The notes beneath the pieces were generated by a model. It had not been told where the DNA came from, ran no database searches, and saw only the letters and a program-made list of their open reading frames with translations. This document shows, piece by piece, positions 38,997-52,513 of a DNA stretch of 64,000 nt. Position 1 is the stretch's first letter. Every line of letters begins with the position of its first letter. A program made the translations under genes and the position numbers. The stretch comes from Tomocerus qinae. Lineage: Eukaryota; Arthropoda; Collembola; Entomobryomorpha; Tomoceridae. The stretch spans positions 103,809,812 through 103,873,811 of the forward strand of contig CM034546.1 in NCBI GenBank assembly GCA_020055645.1. Direction: 5' to 3'.

Positions 38997-41900
38997 TTAA
39001 CGTACTGTATCTCCTATTCTCATCAAGCCGAAGAAAGATTTCTCAGGTTTGAAAACTGAGTAACGATTCGTTTCAATATCTTTGATTAAGATTCTGTCAT
39101 TTTCTTTGAGTAGCTTTATTCCAGAAGTGAAACAGGAGTTAGACTTAGAACCACCGCCCTGCGTTTCCGTCATGGTGGTGCATTGAAGGAATGGCTCTGT
39201 ATTGACTTGCACTACAAATGACTGAATATCGTGTTCATCCAAATAGTGAATCTGTAATAAAGGAGAAAATTTTTAATTATTTATTTATGCTTATGCAGAT
39301 TATGTTTACCACTTTGCTTATTATTTCAGCATTAATTTCTAGATTAGATAAAGATTACTAACCTGAGCGTAGATGTAGTAGAGTCCGGTGTTCTTTACTG
39401 TGAGAACTCCGCTAGCGGACATAGTAAAGGCTTTTGACATTTCTGTGCCTGCCATCCAATCTGAAGGGACCCAAGAAGAGAAAATCCCGTCCATATTGCG
39501 GAGACGTCCGTTTCCTGCATAGTGTCTGTGGCCTGTTGTGTAGTTAGAGACATCTGCAACAAAGTGGGCTGCTAAGGTCTTAGGTCCTTCCACCCAGGCT
39601 TCAGCCTTAACTATCGATATCTCATCAGATTCGTCTTCTTGCTGTAAAATTCAAAAATATTGTAATGATTATATCCTTTGCAAGTTCACATGATTGAATT
39701 CAGCTATTAGATGTAAACGTCTATAATTTATGCATTTATAAAATTCCTATTTAATGTTTGTGCCATATTTCATTGCTTACTTTCGTGATTGTTTTACTCT
39801 TCTGAATTAAGAATTATTTTCTAACTAATTATTTGTATGTACAGATTAGAATCGATTGAATAAGTTGACTGCATGCGCATTACTAAAAATATGCACTTAT
39901 AGACGATGGACCACTTATGATTAACTTATCAAGTAGTAGTATAGTATCTGATGACCAATTTTGAATGCCATTTGTTGTTATGAAGTATTACCTACGAAAA
40001 ATAAGGACCACTATTTGTGTAGAAATTCTAGAAATGGATTGAACTAAATTGATACGTACGTAAATTTTGATGTTTCTTCTTAAAGATACATGAATACATA
40101 CGTTAAAATAAGAGTTTCAATCGAAGTAATAAATATATGATAATAATATTAACACATTTTGTTAGTTATTACATAAAAAGTTAGTTTTATTTTATTTTCA
40201 TGGAATGAAAACAGGTGGTCATGATAGAGATGCTTATTAAAATTATTCGTAGGTACATTAAAGCTCATTCTACATATTAGAATTAGTTTAGAATCGAAAC
40301 GGTATATTTTGCAATGATCATTGTGATTCTAGATATCTGAAGATCTTGCTTCAAAATAATTATCTTGGCTTCTTTACCAAATAACATCATACTGTACTTT
40401 GTTACTAGCTGCCGACATACTGACATCCTACCTACAGACATTATGCTAGTATCTAGGTTCTATAAAAAGTAAATTCTGCGCAGCAATTTCTAATAAAGAC
40501 ATGGATTTCGTCTTTATGAAGGAATTTACTACAAATAGTGGTCCTTATTACGCGTTTTGCATTTTTCCAGTGTTTATACACTGATTTTACTAGTTTTATT
40601 TCGCAGTTCTACCTGAGCTATTTGCGTTCTTTGCTTACGTGTGGCCTGGATTTCTATAATGGTTGCTAAAGGGTTCAGCGGTGGGGATGGGATAAGAAGA
40701 AGATCGAGAAGAGACACTAGAAGGAGTGTAAGTACTATTAATAGCAGCAGTGGAATTATTATTATAGGGGTATTTCCTAAATCGTTGTGAGCGGTTTACT
40801 TTGTTGCGGTGTTGTTGTCGGTTTCGTCTTCCGCCTGCAGTGCTAGATACTGGATTATGACGTCTGTATCCATTGTGTCTTCTCCGAGAAGATTCAGCAT
40901 GAGATGTGACCGTTTCTCCGAAATTGGCTGTAGCTGTGGCATGATTTGATCCGTCGCTGTCCGCTTCATTTTCCGATTGAAGTACACGGGCCACAACCTA
41001 AAAGTAGATTAATGAAAACTGTAACAGAATTGTAAGGTAAAATGAAAGGTTTTAGCGAAGATTCTAATCTAATCGCCACTCTTGAATGCTGATTTGCAAA
41101 GTTAGTAGGTTAAAACAATATTTGTGATTACTTCTCCATCTCCTTGTCCTAGTTTCTTCAGTGGAGGATATTGGTAGGATCGTGCTCTGTTATTTTGAGG
41201 ATACAGTTGGTCTCCAGTAGTTGGTACCCGAGATGCTCTGTGAACTGTCGACGAAAGTGGGCTGTAGTTATTTCCAAGATTAGTGATATGTTGCTGTTGA
41301 TGCGAAGAATAAGTTCCACTTCGGTATGATGCAGAAGATCCTGCTCCAGTTCCTGAGCTTCCCTGAGCAGTAGTGCCAGAATTGGATGGGCGTTTGGTAG
41401 ATCTCGTGTAGAAAATGTTGTCCGAGAAAGATGGTCCACCCGTTGATGAGCTTGTATCTCCAGATCTAAGTTGTAATCTTTGTCTGCTTTCTGTTTTGTC
41501 GGACCAAGCTGCAGATGTGCGATGATGAGGCAAAATAGGATCTAAACTTGGGTCGGATGAAAAATCGAAACTCTTTGGCTCGTTTCGTCCTCCTGTTTAG
41601 ATTCAGAAATATTTTTGAAGCGGTAATTTTTTAGTTTTATCTACCTAAATTGTTAACTTTTAGCTTTCTAACTAGATAATTAAATTATTCTAAGTTAAAT
41701 GCGGTAGATTTTTCAAAGATGAGATATTTATCTACCCGTTGTCACAAGTCCTTCATAGAGACGCAGTCCTTCGCTTTCGGTTGTGGGTGGTGGAGTTTGG
41801 AACACATTGATTCGGCTAGGAGATCCAGCTTTAGCTCGGTCTGCGTAACTTTCTTCAAGAATGGGAACCCCATCTGAAGTCCTAGGAACATTTTCAGGAA

Positions 41901-44900
41901 TAAACGGAGCAGCTGTGACAGCTATTTGACGCTTGCTTCGGCTTGGTGTAGGTTCTTCTAGGCGAACCTCCTGAAAATTATAAAGCTACTGTCAGTTACC
42001 ATTACCAAAGAAAAGTATTTTCCATAAGCCTTGAGTAAAGATTAAAAAATGTGCGTAAGATTGTACTACTATCCTTATGCAATGCAAAAGTATTAAACTG
42101 TAAACGTTTTAGGATGTAAAAAAAGGATTTAGATCAGTCCAGTGTATACTGGTAGTTATAGCGTAATTTTACAAATCAAAGAATGTAATGGCCTTGCCAT
42201 TGAATATTGGGACTTTGAATGAATATCGTCATCTCAAAGATATGTAAGCAGATATTGCAGTTCAATCAAAGATTTGGCCCTGAATCCTTTTCTTTGAACA
42301 TTCCATTCCAAACAAAGAAATGTAATAGACTAAAATCCATTAAATCTGTTCATGATCAGCAATCGGATGTAATACAAGACATGCTTTATGCATTTTGCAT
42401 GTAGTAATGTGGTTTGTGCTATCGTTAGGGGTACTTTGAGAATACCAAGCAATTAAATGATTATTCAATGTTAGGATTAAGTTTACTACAGCAGCCAAAG
42501 ATTATTTGGAAATCAGAAATTGGTAAAGCAAGACATTTACATTTGTACTTTGTACTATACTATTTGTATGTACTAATTTCGTAGTGATCATTATTTAAAA
42601 TGGGATCACTCATGTGTATTTAAATACTTCATTTAGTTAGTTGTAACTCTTTGGCATTCTCTCGGTTCAGGGTTTTCTGTGATCAAGTTCATCTGAAGAC
42701 GATACATTTTTAATTCGCAGCTGGCGGTTCGTGGCTGTTTACTCTCAAGGTTTTTCGTAGAAAATCCATTTGATGTTTGAAACAGTTGGAGTTAATATGA
42801 TAGAGCTTATCATTAGTTAGTAGCGATTAAATGGTTTCATGGAGATGAACTACATGCTACTGCTACTCCAGAATTGACTGTCAAGGTAAAGGTTACTTTT
42901 CCATACATATGGAGCATAAATATTTGGCATTTAGCTGGAATATTTTTCTTAAACGTTCTTATTATCTTATTTAGAGCTAATGATGTTATTACTATCTGTG
43001 AGTAAATTATAATTAACGATCTATTTATAATCCTTAGCAAGAGATAATGGAATGCAAGAAAAGTCTGGATTTTTCCATAGGGTGGGCTTGAATTGGGCGC
43101 AAGCTAATAAAGCATGATTTATTTATTAATGAAAAATAACGCATGATCAGCCTTAGGTTCTAGTACACTCATCTCGTGCAGTAATATATTTGTACAAAGC
43201 ATAGAATAAGCATGATACATTTTATGAAACATAGCAAATCTTGGTATATTTAGGTACTTGTAGTTCTTTAGAACATCCGGTGATATTACCAGCACGTTGA
43301 GTAATCACAACGTTTCTTTGTTCCCTGTGATGAGGCACAAAGGAGAATTATCTTCGATCAGAAAAGGGAAAAAAATTACAGAAAATTGCAATACGTTGTT
43401 GTATCATCAGATGATAACAACGTAGACTGTATTACTTAAAGGATAAGACCGGAATTGATGTGTTTTAATGTATTCTATGACTTCTTTCATTCACCCTCAC
43501 GATGAACTGACGTTTATTTGCCGCAATTCCTTCGTGTTTTCATGTAGGTGTAAGTGGCAGTGATTATGCTATACAGTATGTAGGTGAGTATGGGAAGGAT
43601 AACGGATTTGGACGAGGGCAGTCAGCAGTAGTATACAGGTAGTGCCACAGGTACCCACAAATAAGTCATCTAACAACTTAGCAGACGTAGACCTTACGTA
43701 TATGTACACGTATTGAAAGTAGATTCACACGGATGCAGCTGTATACGTTAGGTACTTTTGCTATTGTTAATTTACATAGTGCATATTGGCTTTGTTACTT
43801 TTACTCCTTTTCTTTTTGCGGTAGAGCCGAATTAACATGCCTAGAGTTATATACAGTCATAAGAAGAAGCAGACATGCAACAAAGAGCAAACGAGTACAT
43901 ACTTGGTCAGGTAAACAAAGCATTGTGAATTACATTGCGTGTGGGTTTGCCCTTATACCGGCATCGGTCTACGTGCACCATTGTATAAAAAGTGTAATAA
44001 TTGCATTATTTGCATTCGTGTAGGTTACTCATACTTTTCAGACTTGTAATGAAATTTGTCTACTACTCTGTTGCGTAACTATGTATAGTAGCATAGCAAA
44101 TCATTTACTACGTTGCGTTGTATTTATATATAGATTTACACGCACTTTCCTATAGGTACTTAAACACATTCTTAACAAACAAACGTTTGTTTACGAACGT
44201 TGACATCAGAACAATCACCCGATGTTTTGGTGCAATAATAAGCGCATAATTAAACTTATTATTATGTACCTAAATATAGTCTACGTCTCAATCTCTAAGT
44301 ACCATGCTTACGTCATTCATAAACGGATCACTTGTCTTTCTCGTACTAGTACATTGATCATGATTCATGATAATAATATTGTCTTACAAATAGGAAAATC
44401 CAATTGAAAGGAGAATGAATTTATGGCTAAAAAAATTAATAAATTGGATACTGATGCAGCCTTATTCTATTTTATGCTACGATAATAATTAAATATATTC
44501 ATCTATATATAGCAGGTAACTGTGTCGCCAGTTTTCATTTTAAGCATAATGTAAAACGATAAAGAAATTATAAACAAGAAAAGATGTCAGATTGAAAGGA
44601 ATGAATTGTATAACTTACCCCAAACATCTCTGGTTCCTCATCCTCGTCTTCTAGTAGCATGTCGTAGTCACTGAGTAAAATGTCACTGTGTCCATCGTCG
44701 ATGAATTTTTTGTAGAATTCAGTGAGTTCTTCTTCAAGGACAATAAGTCTTCTCTCGTAATGGGAGAAGCGGTCTTCGTAGCGAACTACGATAACCGTGG
44801 TGATGATGGTCACGGCCAAGGCGAACACAACAGCACAAATGGCCAGCCACTTTCCTGAGTTAGAACTTCTGTTGTCTGTGTAACTATTACTGCCTTGGGA

Positions 44901-44945
44901 CACTCTTACAGGAGGCAAAAGAATTTCTGAAAATTCCGGCTTCAT
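38997..44945 (-). CDS. TNF-superfamily ligand 2, Eiger-like, with furin site
   Basis: Coding exons in order are 44945-44619, 41970-41736, 41592-41132, 39641-39363 and 39251-38997, giving 518 residues. A further exon at 40997-40639 is treated separately. The protein has a short cytoplasmic tail, a membrane segment at about 33-54 (LAICAVVFALAV), a coiled-coil stalk (RRLIVLEEELTEFYKKF), an acidic patch and a furin site RSKR at 120-123. A long Ser/Arg-rich linker follows. The C-terminal TNF homology domain shows AAHFVAD, GLYYIYAQIHYLDEHD, a Cys pair (FLQC, NSCF), and SFFGLMRIGD at the end. This is the classical layout of Eiger/EDA-type ligands, which signal to JNK through Grindelwald/Wengen receptors in flies. 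The intron after IYAQ is in the same place and phase as in the first ligand. A TATA box lies upstream at 45166-45173. Confidence 0.87.
40004..40545. mobile_element. Possible MITE with TA target duplication
   Basis: The inverted ends AGGACCACTATTTGT (15 bp, continuing imperfectly through AAATTC) face each other 542 bp apart and are each flanked by TA. This suggests a Tc1/mariner-like MITE in an intron of TNF ligand 2. No coding content was seen. Confidence 0.55.
40639..40997 (-). CDS. Optional Arg/Ser-rich exon of TNF ligand 2
   Basis: A strong acceptor (CTTTTAG) and donor (AC|GTAAGC) bound a 359-bp exon that is open in the frame entered from the preceding exon. It encodes VVARVLQSENEAD and then an Arg-rich stretch (RRRHNGYRRHN, NRSQRFRK) that could bind heparan sulphate or be a second convertase site. 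It ends in phase 2, but the next exon needs phase 0, so direct joining breaks the TNF domain. Skipping it keeps the frame. Either it is alternative, or an unseen microexon of length 3n+1 follows, or the assembly has an indel. A 21-bp microexon candidate at 39780-39800 does not repair the frame with it. Confidence 0.6.
41971..44618. other. Intron 1 of TNF ligand 2 (2.6 kb)
   Basis: No supported exon inside. It contains a 16-bp perfect palindrome at 44177-44192 with forkhead-like cores, and is otherwise AT-rich unique-looking sequence. Confidence 0.5.
44177..44192. promoter_or_regulatory. Palindromic forkhead-like sites
   Basis: AAACAAACGTTTGTTT is a perfect palindrome in which each half carries a GTTTGTTT/AAACAAAC core, close to the FOX/FOXO consensus (G/A)TAAACAA. 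It lies 430 bp inside intron 1 of TNF ligand 2. A regulatory role is only an inference. Confidence 0.4.
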
Positions 44946-45165
44946 TTTGAAAAGTAAAGTCTAATTGTCAAAAAATAAATAGGAAAAGCACTTAAATGCT
45001 TTGAATGTTATTTGGTTTGAGACTGCTATTCTTTGTGGTAGTTGGCTTTGAGACAAACAGAGTAGAAGTGAACTGGCGTAAAGTGACAAGCTTACTAACG
45101 TAAGTAAAGAGGATTCCTGTATGTAGAGACAGAACGTGATAGATGAACTCGTGCTTCAGTCATGG

Positions 45166-45173
45166 TTTATATA
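45166..45173 (-). promoter_or_regulatory. TATA box of TNF ligand 2
   Basis: On the minus strand the sequence reads TATATAAA, about 220 bp upstream of the ATG. An ACTGAAGCACGAG stretch about 20-30 bp downstream could hold the start site. It is the clearest core promoter element in the window. Confidence 0.55.
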
Positions 45174-48100
45174 GTGAGGAGAAACCCGGAGTGGAATCTT
45201 ACGAAACGTATCATGGATGTGATATTATATTAAAACGTTTTCTAGTATCTGCTTGGCCACAGATGAATTTTTGGACGAATTGACGAATTATAGGGGTTTA
45301 TGTCACCCACATGTTGGCAACGTGCCGATATTATATCTTCTATACATTACTAATGGGTGCTTAGCCATGATATTTTTCATTTGCTACGCTATATCAATTT
45401 TATATTTAAAATAGTACAGGAGTAGGTATATGGTATGTAGAATAAAGCCGCATCTACTTATTCGTATTAATCCTCTGCTCCTCTTCTCTACTGGAGTTGA
45501 GGTGACGATCCCTCGTCATATAGTTCAGCTATTTGTGAAGCTTAACTTACAAAGCGAGATTATTGTGGAACAGATCGGGCGCCAGGGAAGAGAAGTCTGT
45601 CAGTCTGTCGTCATCATCATCTTCATTATAATCTTGTTTACAAAAGTACCTAGTGTTTGGGATCAAATAGTAATTCTTGAAAATGTCTACATAGATTAAT
45701 CAATCATCTTCAAACTGTTAACGTGACGAAATGTCAGGAAATGTTAAATCAGCAGAAGAATAATTACTTTATTATTACTATATTTAACTTGCTTAAAAAC
45801 CAAATTAGTCCAATAAATTCCGTGCTTTGTTCGGTAGTACACAAAGGAATATTTCTACGTACATATACATACATAAAGAGATAGAAAATGTACAGACATG
45901 TGTACTGGCGCTATTTCTCCGAAGAATTTATTAGTAATGTTATGTAATGCTAGGTTTTGTGACTAGGCATGATCCGTTTATGACGCAAATTTTCCGAGTA
46001 AAAGTACACAAATGAATATCTACTTTGCAATGTACAATTAAAGATAATGCTTCTTTGCTCTGTCTCCTTGAAGTTGTTGTGATTAGTTCCGGCCTCAGGG
46101 CTAACTTGTTTGTATTCTTATGGTTGGTATATTTTTTGACTTATGTGTTGCAGAATATTTGATCCTTCCACCAGAAATAAAATAACCTAAATCTGTCAGC
46201 CCAGATCTTTAGCGCCTTGTCACCGGCAAAGCAATTCGAAAATGTAGAGACAGACCGGCCGGCACCCCAGCAATGCTGTAAATGAACTTTAGGTTTTTAA
46301 ACTTTCAACTTACGCATCCATTTCTGTATGACTGATTTAATTTTCAAATTAAATCACAGTTGTATGAATTTAATTGTCATTGATGTGTCATTCAATCAGA
46401 GCTTTGATACTGGATAAATCATAAGACAGATTCCATTTAAATTAATGACCTAGTGGGATGTTGATTGAGATGACGCCTGTGCATAAACACTTTCTCCGTA
46501 GACGACGTCGCTTCTTATGATTATTTTTAGGTAGTTCTTCCGCTCAGATTAGCCAGTCACCACACAACTGGGTTAGTTGCTTTTCATTTGATACATATAG
46601 GATTTATTTGATCTGATTTTCATAGCTGGTCTGGATCTTTCTAGTTTACGAGCGATACAGTTACAGAGATGTTGTCTGATCTGCTGGACTGAGACATACT
46701 TGCTTCCTTTTATTTCATTTCATTTTTCTCGGTTCGTTGACTCCCTTCTCATCTCAATCTGAACAAAGTATGTAAATGTTGGCAAATAATTATCCTTATA
46801 GTAATGTGCTATTTACTCTGTCTATGTTGGAGGTAAAGCGCAACTGACGCTCCCTCGTAAATGCCAACCACAAGTGATATGTGCCCTTAAAACCGAAATA
46901 TTCAAAGAATAATTCTGATATAACTTTCTTTACCCGCTACACGCCTACATCATTTTCTAGACAAATCGTACTGAAATCATACACAAATCACGCCTTGTTA
47001 TCTACCTACTTTTCACCGAAATGATTAAGGACACCATGTTAAGCCTCATATATTACAGCGTTACAACTCAATCCATTCCTGACTTAACCTACCACAAAAC
47101 TAATGCTAACTAGTCCCTCCCGTCTGACGAACTATTAAATAAATTAAACATAAACATAAATAATTCATCCAGATGCGGATTTCTAGGTATACTGATGAGA
47201 CAAAATGCGTATTGGATTACACTCATACTTGTATTTGCTTATTCCATCCTTATAATGCACTTAAGTAGTGTACTTGCTTTACAGATAGTCTTCTCTAACA
47301 CCTCTAGTGTAAAAATACGATGATTATTATGCAATACGGATGTTGCAATTTCCGAATAAACATCTTTCTTACTCGACACTTTAATCTTTGCTTGTTATTT
47401 AGCTCGTTATTTGGTTTGTAACTTTGTAACACTCTCTATATGGTTGACTGGGATTTATGGACGTTGCCAACTGCCAAGAAATTATCGAGGAAACGGGCAA
47501 ATAACATGAAATGGATGCGTGATACTCGTTTTTTAAATATCGGTCATAATGCAAATATAGTATGTATTATGTCTAGCGAACCGAGCGGGTATCATTATTA
47601 TGACTACTTAACCAATCTCATGTCGTTCTTTCCTGCAAAAAATCCCATTTTAGAGCCAAAGATTTTGTTTGCAAAATGTACATTGTGCAATCAAGGCTTT
47701 CACATTAGTACTTTAACTGTTGATTCTCAAGTTAGTAAACACTTTTTACTGCCTGTCTTTACTAACAGTCATATTGTCATGAAACTTGAATGACGATGCC
47801 AAAAAGAGGGTATAGTTAGTAGTAGTTATCTTACGTCTCAATAATTGTTCCAGTACGATTTTTGTGTGCATAATTTTGCTGCGCAATTGTATTTGGTATT
47901 TGATGTTATTGTTGCCGAGCTTGGTGACAGTTGTGGAATGTAAAATTATATTCTAAGAGTGAAATTGTAGTTATATAGAAAACGACACATGTCTGCTTTA
48001 CAATTTTTATTGTTCTTATGAGTGAGAGTGTGGACTTTAGTAGAGCACTACCAAAGGGTAGGGTTTTATAAGGGCACTAGGCTAAAGGCTACGTGACTGA

Positions 48101-51100
48101 CTAACTTGACGAGGTTGGGCATTTTTGTAACTCTAAAATGATTAAATGGTAAATAGTGCTAATAATTTGTATTGATATTAGCCATATGCATCCACTAATC
48201 TCATCTTACACCAACGTGCTTTTGGCACTCGCAATTTTCCATACAAATTCGGATTGCAACTTAATTAAACATTTAGTATCCATCTGCTATCTATAATCGA
48301 TTGTGATATTATTTAGATATAATATTTGTAGGTTTATTTAGAGTGCAACAAGCGATCCTTAAATAAATTATATTTCTATATGCGTAGTTTTCTATAACAT
48401 CCGTTTTGACTTCTTCCTCATAATGTTTATTATCTATCAGAAAAGCTTTCGTATTTGTGATCTGTAATGTTTGAAAATGTACTGAGCTTAAGTACGTAGA
48501 CTATGATAATGGTGCTAGTATGCATTTAGCATATAATGATTTTTTGCAATGCATATTATTATATAATACAGATACACATTACATAATATAAGAAAATGTA
48601 ATAATAGTAATCTCAATTTGTTGTATAAGCAAACCATAATCTATTACAGCTCATTACAAAAGGGCAAATGTCAAGTTTACATGGTGGAGAAAAATTAGTT
48701 AGTATTGCCATGTACTAATAGACTATGACATTACATTACATAAATATAAGTATATCAAAGTTATATTTGTATACTATTTAGTATTTGATGCTGTAACTTT
48801 ATTTGCACAGTTCGTCTTAGTTTTATCTATTTGATTCAGGTTCACGGCAAAATGCAGGAGTATGAAATCCACAAAATAAGTAACTGTTATATCGTTACAT
48901 GATTCCATGTCTATAGAAGTTATAAATTTATATGCTTATCTACTGAATCTCATTTTTCATTTAGAATGAAAATATGACAGTTGCTATTTAGCAATCTGGA
49001 TGACATGTGTCATCATCGTCACAGCTATCAACTTTGTATCGAATGCTGGCAAAATTTTGCAACTTTTAAGAGTGTTGCTCAATCAGGATTCCAAGTAGCT
49101 AACATGTTTTCAATATCTCCAGCTTCTTGTCCTAATACAATTAGTATAGAAAACAGTTACTCAATATGACATGACGTTTCGACTGAAAACTGTTTTTCAT
49201 GCTTCTCATCAGAGATGTGTTTTCTGACTGCCTTCTTTTCATTTACAATTCATGAAGATGGTAGATAAGGGATTAGCATATGCAGCGTGTAGTTACTTAA
49301 CTCCTTAAATAGCGGTGCAATTGATCTCACAATAATATCGCGCAGTATTCCTATGATTCTGCATATTGTAACTACATTAAAATTCAAATCGAAGTTTAGT
49401 TATAATAAAAAGAATCCTAAAATTCTTCCGGGATTGATTAAATTTTTGTTGTTGTCTTGTTATCGTCTAATACTGTCAAGAAGGGCCAAACAAAAATTTC
49501 CATATTATTGCGGTACAAAGTCAAAAGTCTTCTTTTGGCGTCCACAATCTCCCCCAATGTGTTCTGAATAGGTTGATATAAAAAATAATGTATCAATGTT
49601 TCTTCTGTTCTTCATTCATTTAGGGTGTGTGTGCTAATAATTATTAAGTAATCTGTTAGGTACATTTATTTTTAATTTTGTTTGCCAGTATTCAGTAGTA
49701 TATCGTCGACAGCATAATTTTAATGTTACTAAGTATGTATTCGTCTGACGAGATCCACGTGTGTCATCAGAGTGACTTAACAACTAAATGTATTAGTGTT
49801 CTCATTGCCATCCGGGTTTCTTTTTCCGGGTTTTCATCAACTGTTGACAAAAGTTCTGCTACATTTTTAGATAACTTGGATTTATCACTGACCAGATGGT
49901 CCTTACATAATAGAAACGATAATTCTCCATTACGCAATAGTGCCATCGTGTCAAACTTTAATTGCAAACTGGCTCCATAAACTATTATCGTTTGGTAGCT
50001 TGGTACCAATAAGGTGCTCTCTCTAGTATTGATTTCTGACTATAGTATCAATGACCATCAAATCCAGGTTAATCCAGATTCAATCATTTCAAGCTAAAAC
50101 AAAGGCGACACTACCAATACGGTACTAAACTGGTAAGAGAACTTTTCTTTACATTTTCATAGTGATTACTGGCTGGACCTCACAAAAGGTCTCATCAAAT
50201 AAGCATAGCATGCTGATCTGACAGAACATACATGAAATATTTAAAAATATGGAAAACAGTCTAGAAAGTCTTGCATGCCAAGAGCGGCAGTTGAGAAACA
50301 AGTTATAAGTTACACTTTTCACTAGGTCTACCTGTCTGTTTATTTCGGTGATATGTTTCATGCTAATTTTTCATTTACAATTTTAAATATTATTCCTAAT
50401 CTGAACTGAGTAATGTGTATTATTCAGATAGTTTTGTTGCGGAGAGTATGATGTGCATTTGTGTTCTGTCATCTGTATAAGAAATGAAAAAGTTGCTCAT
50501 TTCAATACACAATAGAATCAATGTACCAACACTCAATGCGAATTGGTATTGTATGTAGTTTGTGATGGTGATATTTTGCCAGGGATTTTAACATGTAACT
50601 TTGCTTAATAATAGTACTTTATTACTCAAATGGCTCGTCGTACAATAGAAATAGTAATGGGATAGTCTTCTCAAATCTCATGTACTACTACAGCAGCATG
50701 TATTACTTAGTTCTTTCATGAATTCATGGTTTTGAAGTTCAAGCTACTTGGGATAGTATTATATATACATACAGGACACGGGAAAAGGTATATTGCTTTA
50801 AAAAACTGAAAATTTCCTTTGTCGAATATCCTTGGATTGAACAAAGTTGGTCCATGAAGAAAAAATTGCTACCTGCATTGTATAATGTATTTTATGCTAG
50901 GGTATAGTATATATATGCTTCGTTGGGTTCGACATGTATATTGAATTTAGATCTTTTATGAGTCCATTAAAGCTGTCCCTTTGGCTGCCTACAACAAGAA
51001 AGCGACAAACAGCCTAACATTTGAACTTGGACTTGTTTGTGTGTTGGTAAATATTTAGTAAATGGATATTATATGAAAGTCTATGTTTAGGTACGTAGTG

Positions 51101-51318
51101 GACTTCTGCTTTCTTTACTTTACCTTGTTTTCATTTCATTCAAGGAGGGAGACGAGGCTATCCATCTCGTAGATTAGTTTTAATTGTGTCTACCTATTCC
51201 CTAGTCTAGTAGGGTCAGTCTCATTTTCTCACATTTTCTCATCTGAAATTCGTAAAATAAATATTATTATTTCATTCTTCCTGAGTGACTATTCTGTTTT
51301 AGTAGTTCTGTTTCAATT
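45174..51318. other. Gene-poor region
   Basis: Six kilobases without a supported coding exon. The longest open frames (47440-47793 + and 49767-50009 -) have no recognisable domain and no splice context, and are expected by chance in DNA of this composition. The region may hold distal control sequence for the flanking TNF and zinc-finger genes, and a non-coding first exon of the latter. Confidence 0.45.
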
Positions 51319-52513
51319 ATGGAAATTCCTCCTGTTAAAAATATCGGGGATAACGAGATAAGTAACGAAGAAGCTTCTGGTGTTAGGGCTAAAATAAACG
51401 ACAAAACGACAATTTCTTGTTTACGTTGTGATTATCAAAGTGATAAATTGCACAATTTCCGCAAACACTATCGTTCAATGCATTTGCCTTGCAAATCGAC
51501 AAAATCTTTGTTTTGCTGTGATACAAGGTAATTTTAAGTGCTAATTTTATTTTAATATTGAATCTAGTTTCAATAATCAATCTACAATAACATTTAATAT
51601 ATATGTAGTGCATCATAAAAAATATATCACGGTTTTCTAATGTAGTAGAGGCTTGCATTTCATAACTATGGTTAATTTACACAGTTTTTTGACAAAATGG
51701 GATTATGTGCAACATAGTATGATCTGTCATGGTAAACCAAAGAGTGGTCACAATGGAATGAAGAGAAGTCGCACCACAAGTAAAGCCACAGTGACACCCG
51801 AACCGCTTCGTGGACACGGGAGTGACTATTTCTGCTCTGATTGCGATTTTACAAGTGCTAGCAAGTACAATACTTTGAGACATATGAAAATTTGTGCAAA
51901 TAAAAAGTCAAGTTGCAATGTAGATTCTAACAAGCTAGATGACAATCCGAATGTGCCCGACTCAACGACAAGTCCTGGTTCAGATTTGTCATCAAATAAT
52001 CCCATACTGCACCAAATGCTACAAGCACCTCCACTTTTCCAAGAAGGACATGCGTTAATAGAATCCTTTATGAACTGCACTAAGCCCGTGTCGTCCTTAG
52101 AAGTGTCCTCATCCTCAATGTCTGGTGTTGATTCTAGGAAGACAGGTCTGGTTTCAAGCTGTGCCACTTTGACTAGTGCGAAAGGACATAGAGAGCCGCC
52201 GAACTCTTGTAGCAACGTCTACAAGTGGCCTTTTGTTGTTGGCCCTTCTCCGTATTCCATTCCCTGCCACTACCCACAGCCCTATTCAGCTCTTTATCAA
52301 CAGCAATTGTTCTCAGCTCAGTCACAACCATGGATCAACGTTCATAACCAATACCCTTTCATCCGAAATAGCAATAATGCTCAAGCAATCAAGTCTTTTC
52401 AAGGACAAAGCAATGCGACTCCAACTACACCCAATTTTCATATGGAATTCTCTAATCCAACCTTTCGCGTCAAAGACAGCGATAATGAGGATGATATTGA
52501 CGTGGTTTCCTAA
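51319..52513 (+). CDS. C2H2 zinc-finger protein, putative transcription factor
   Basis: Two coding exons, 51319-51527 and 51685-52513, give 345 residues. A first C2H2 finger (CLRCDYQSDKLHNFRKHYRSMH) is encoded by exon 1. A second, atypical unit crosses the intron (FCCDTSFLTKWDYVQHSMICH, with adjacent cysteines). A third, of C2HC form (FCSDCDFTSASKYNTLRHMKIC), lies in exon 2. The finger style (C-x2-CDF/CDY, short links) recalls REST/charlatan and hunchback-type fingers, but I do not assign an orthologue. The rest is Ser/Pro/Gln/Tyr-rich, with a final acidic EDDIDVV that could recruit a cofactor. An acceptor-like TTTTAG just upstream of the ATG implies a non-coding first exon farther away. Confidence 0.8.

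Noticed and set aside
47440-47793. 117-codon open frame in the gene-poor region
   Set aside because: No recognisable domain, and about one or two frames of this length are expected by chance in AT-rich DNA of this size.
49767-50009. 80-codon minus-strand frame that looks somewhat protein-like
   Set aside because: No matching family, no splice context, overlaps another random frame; left as unsupported.
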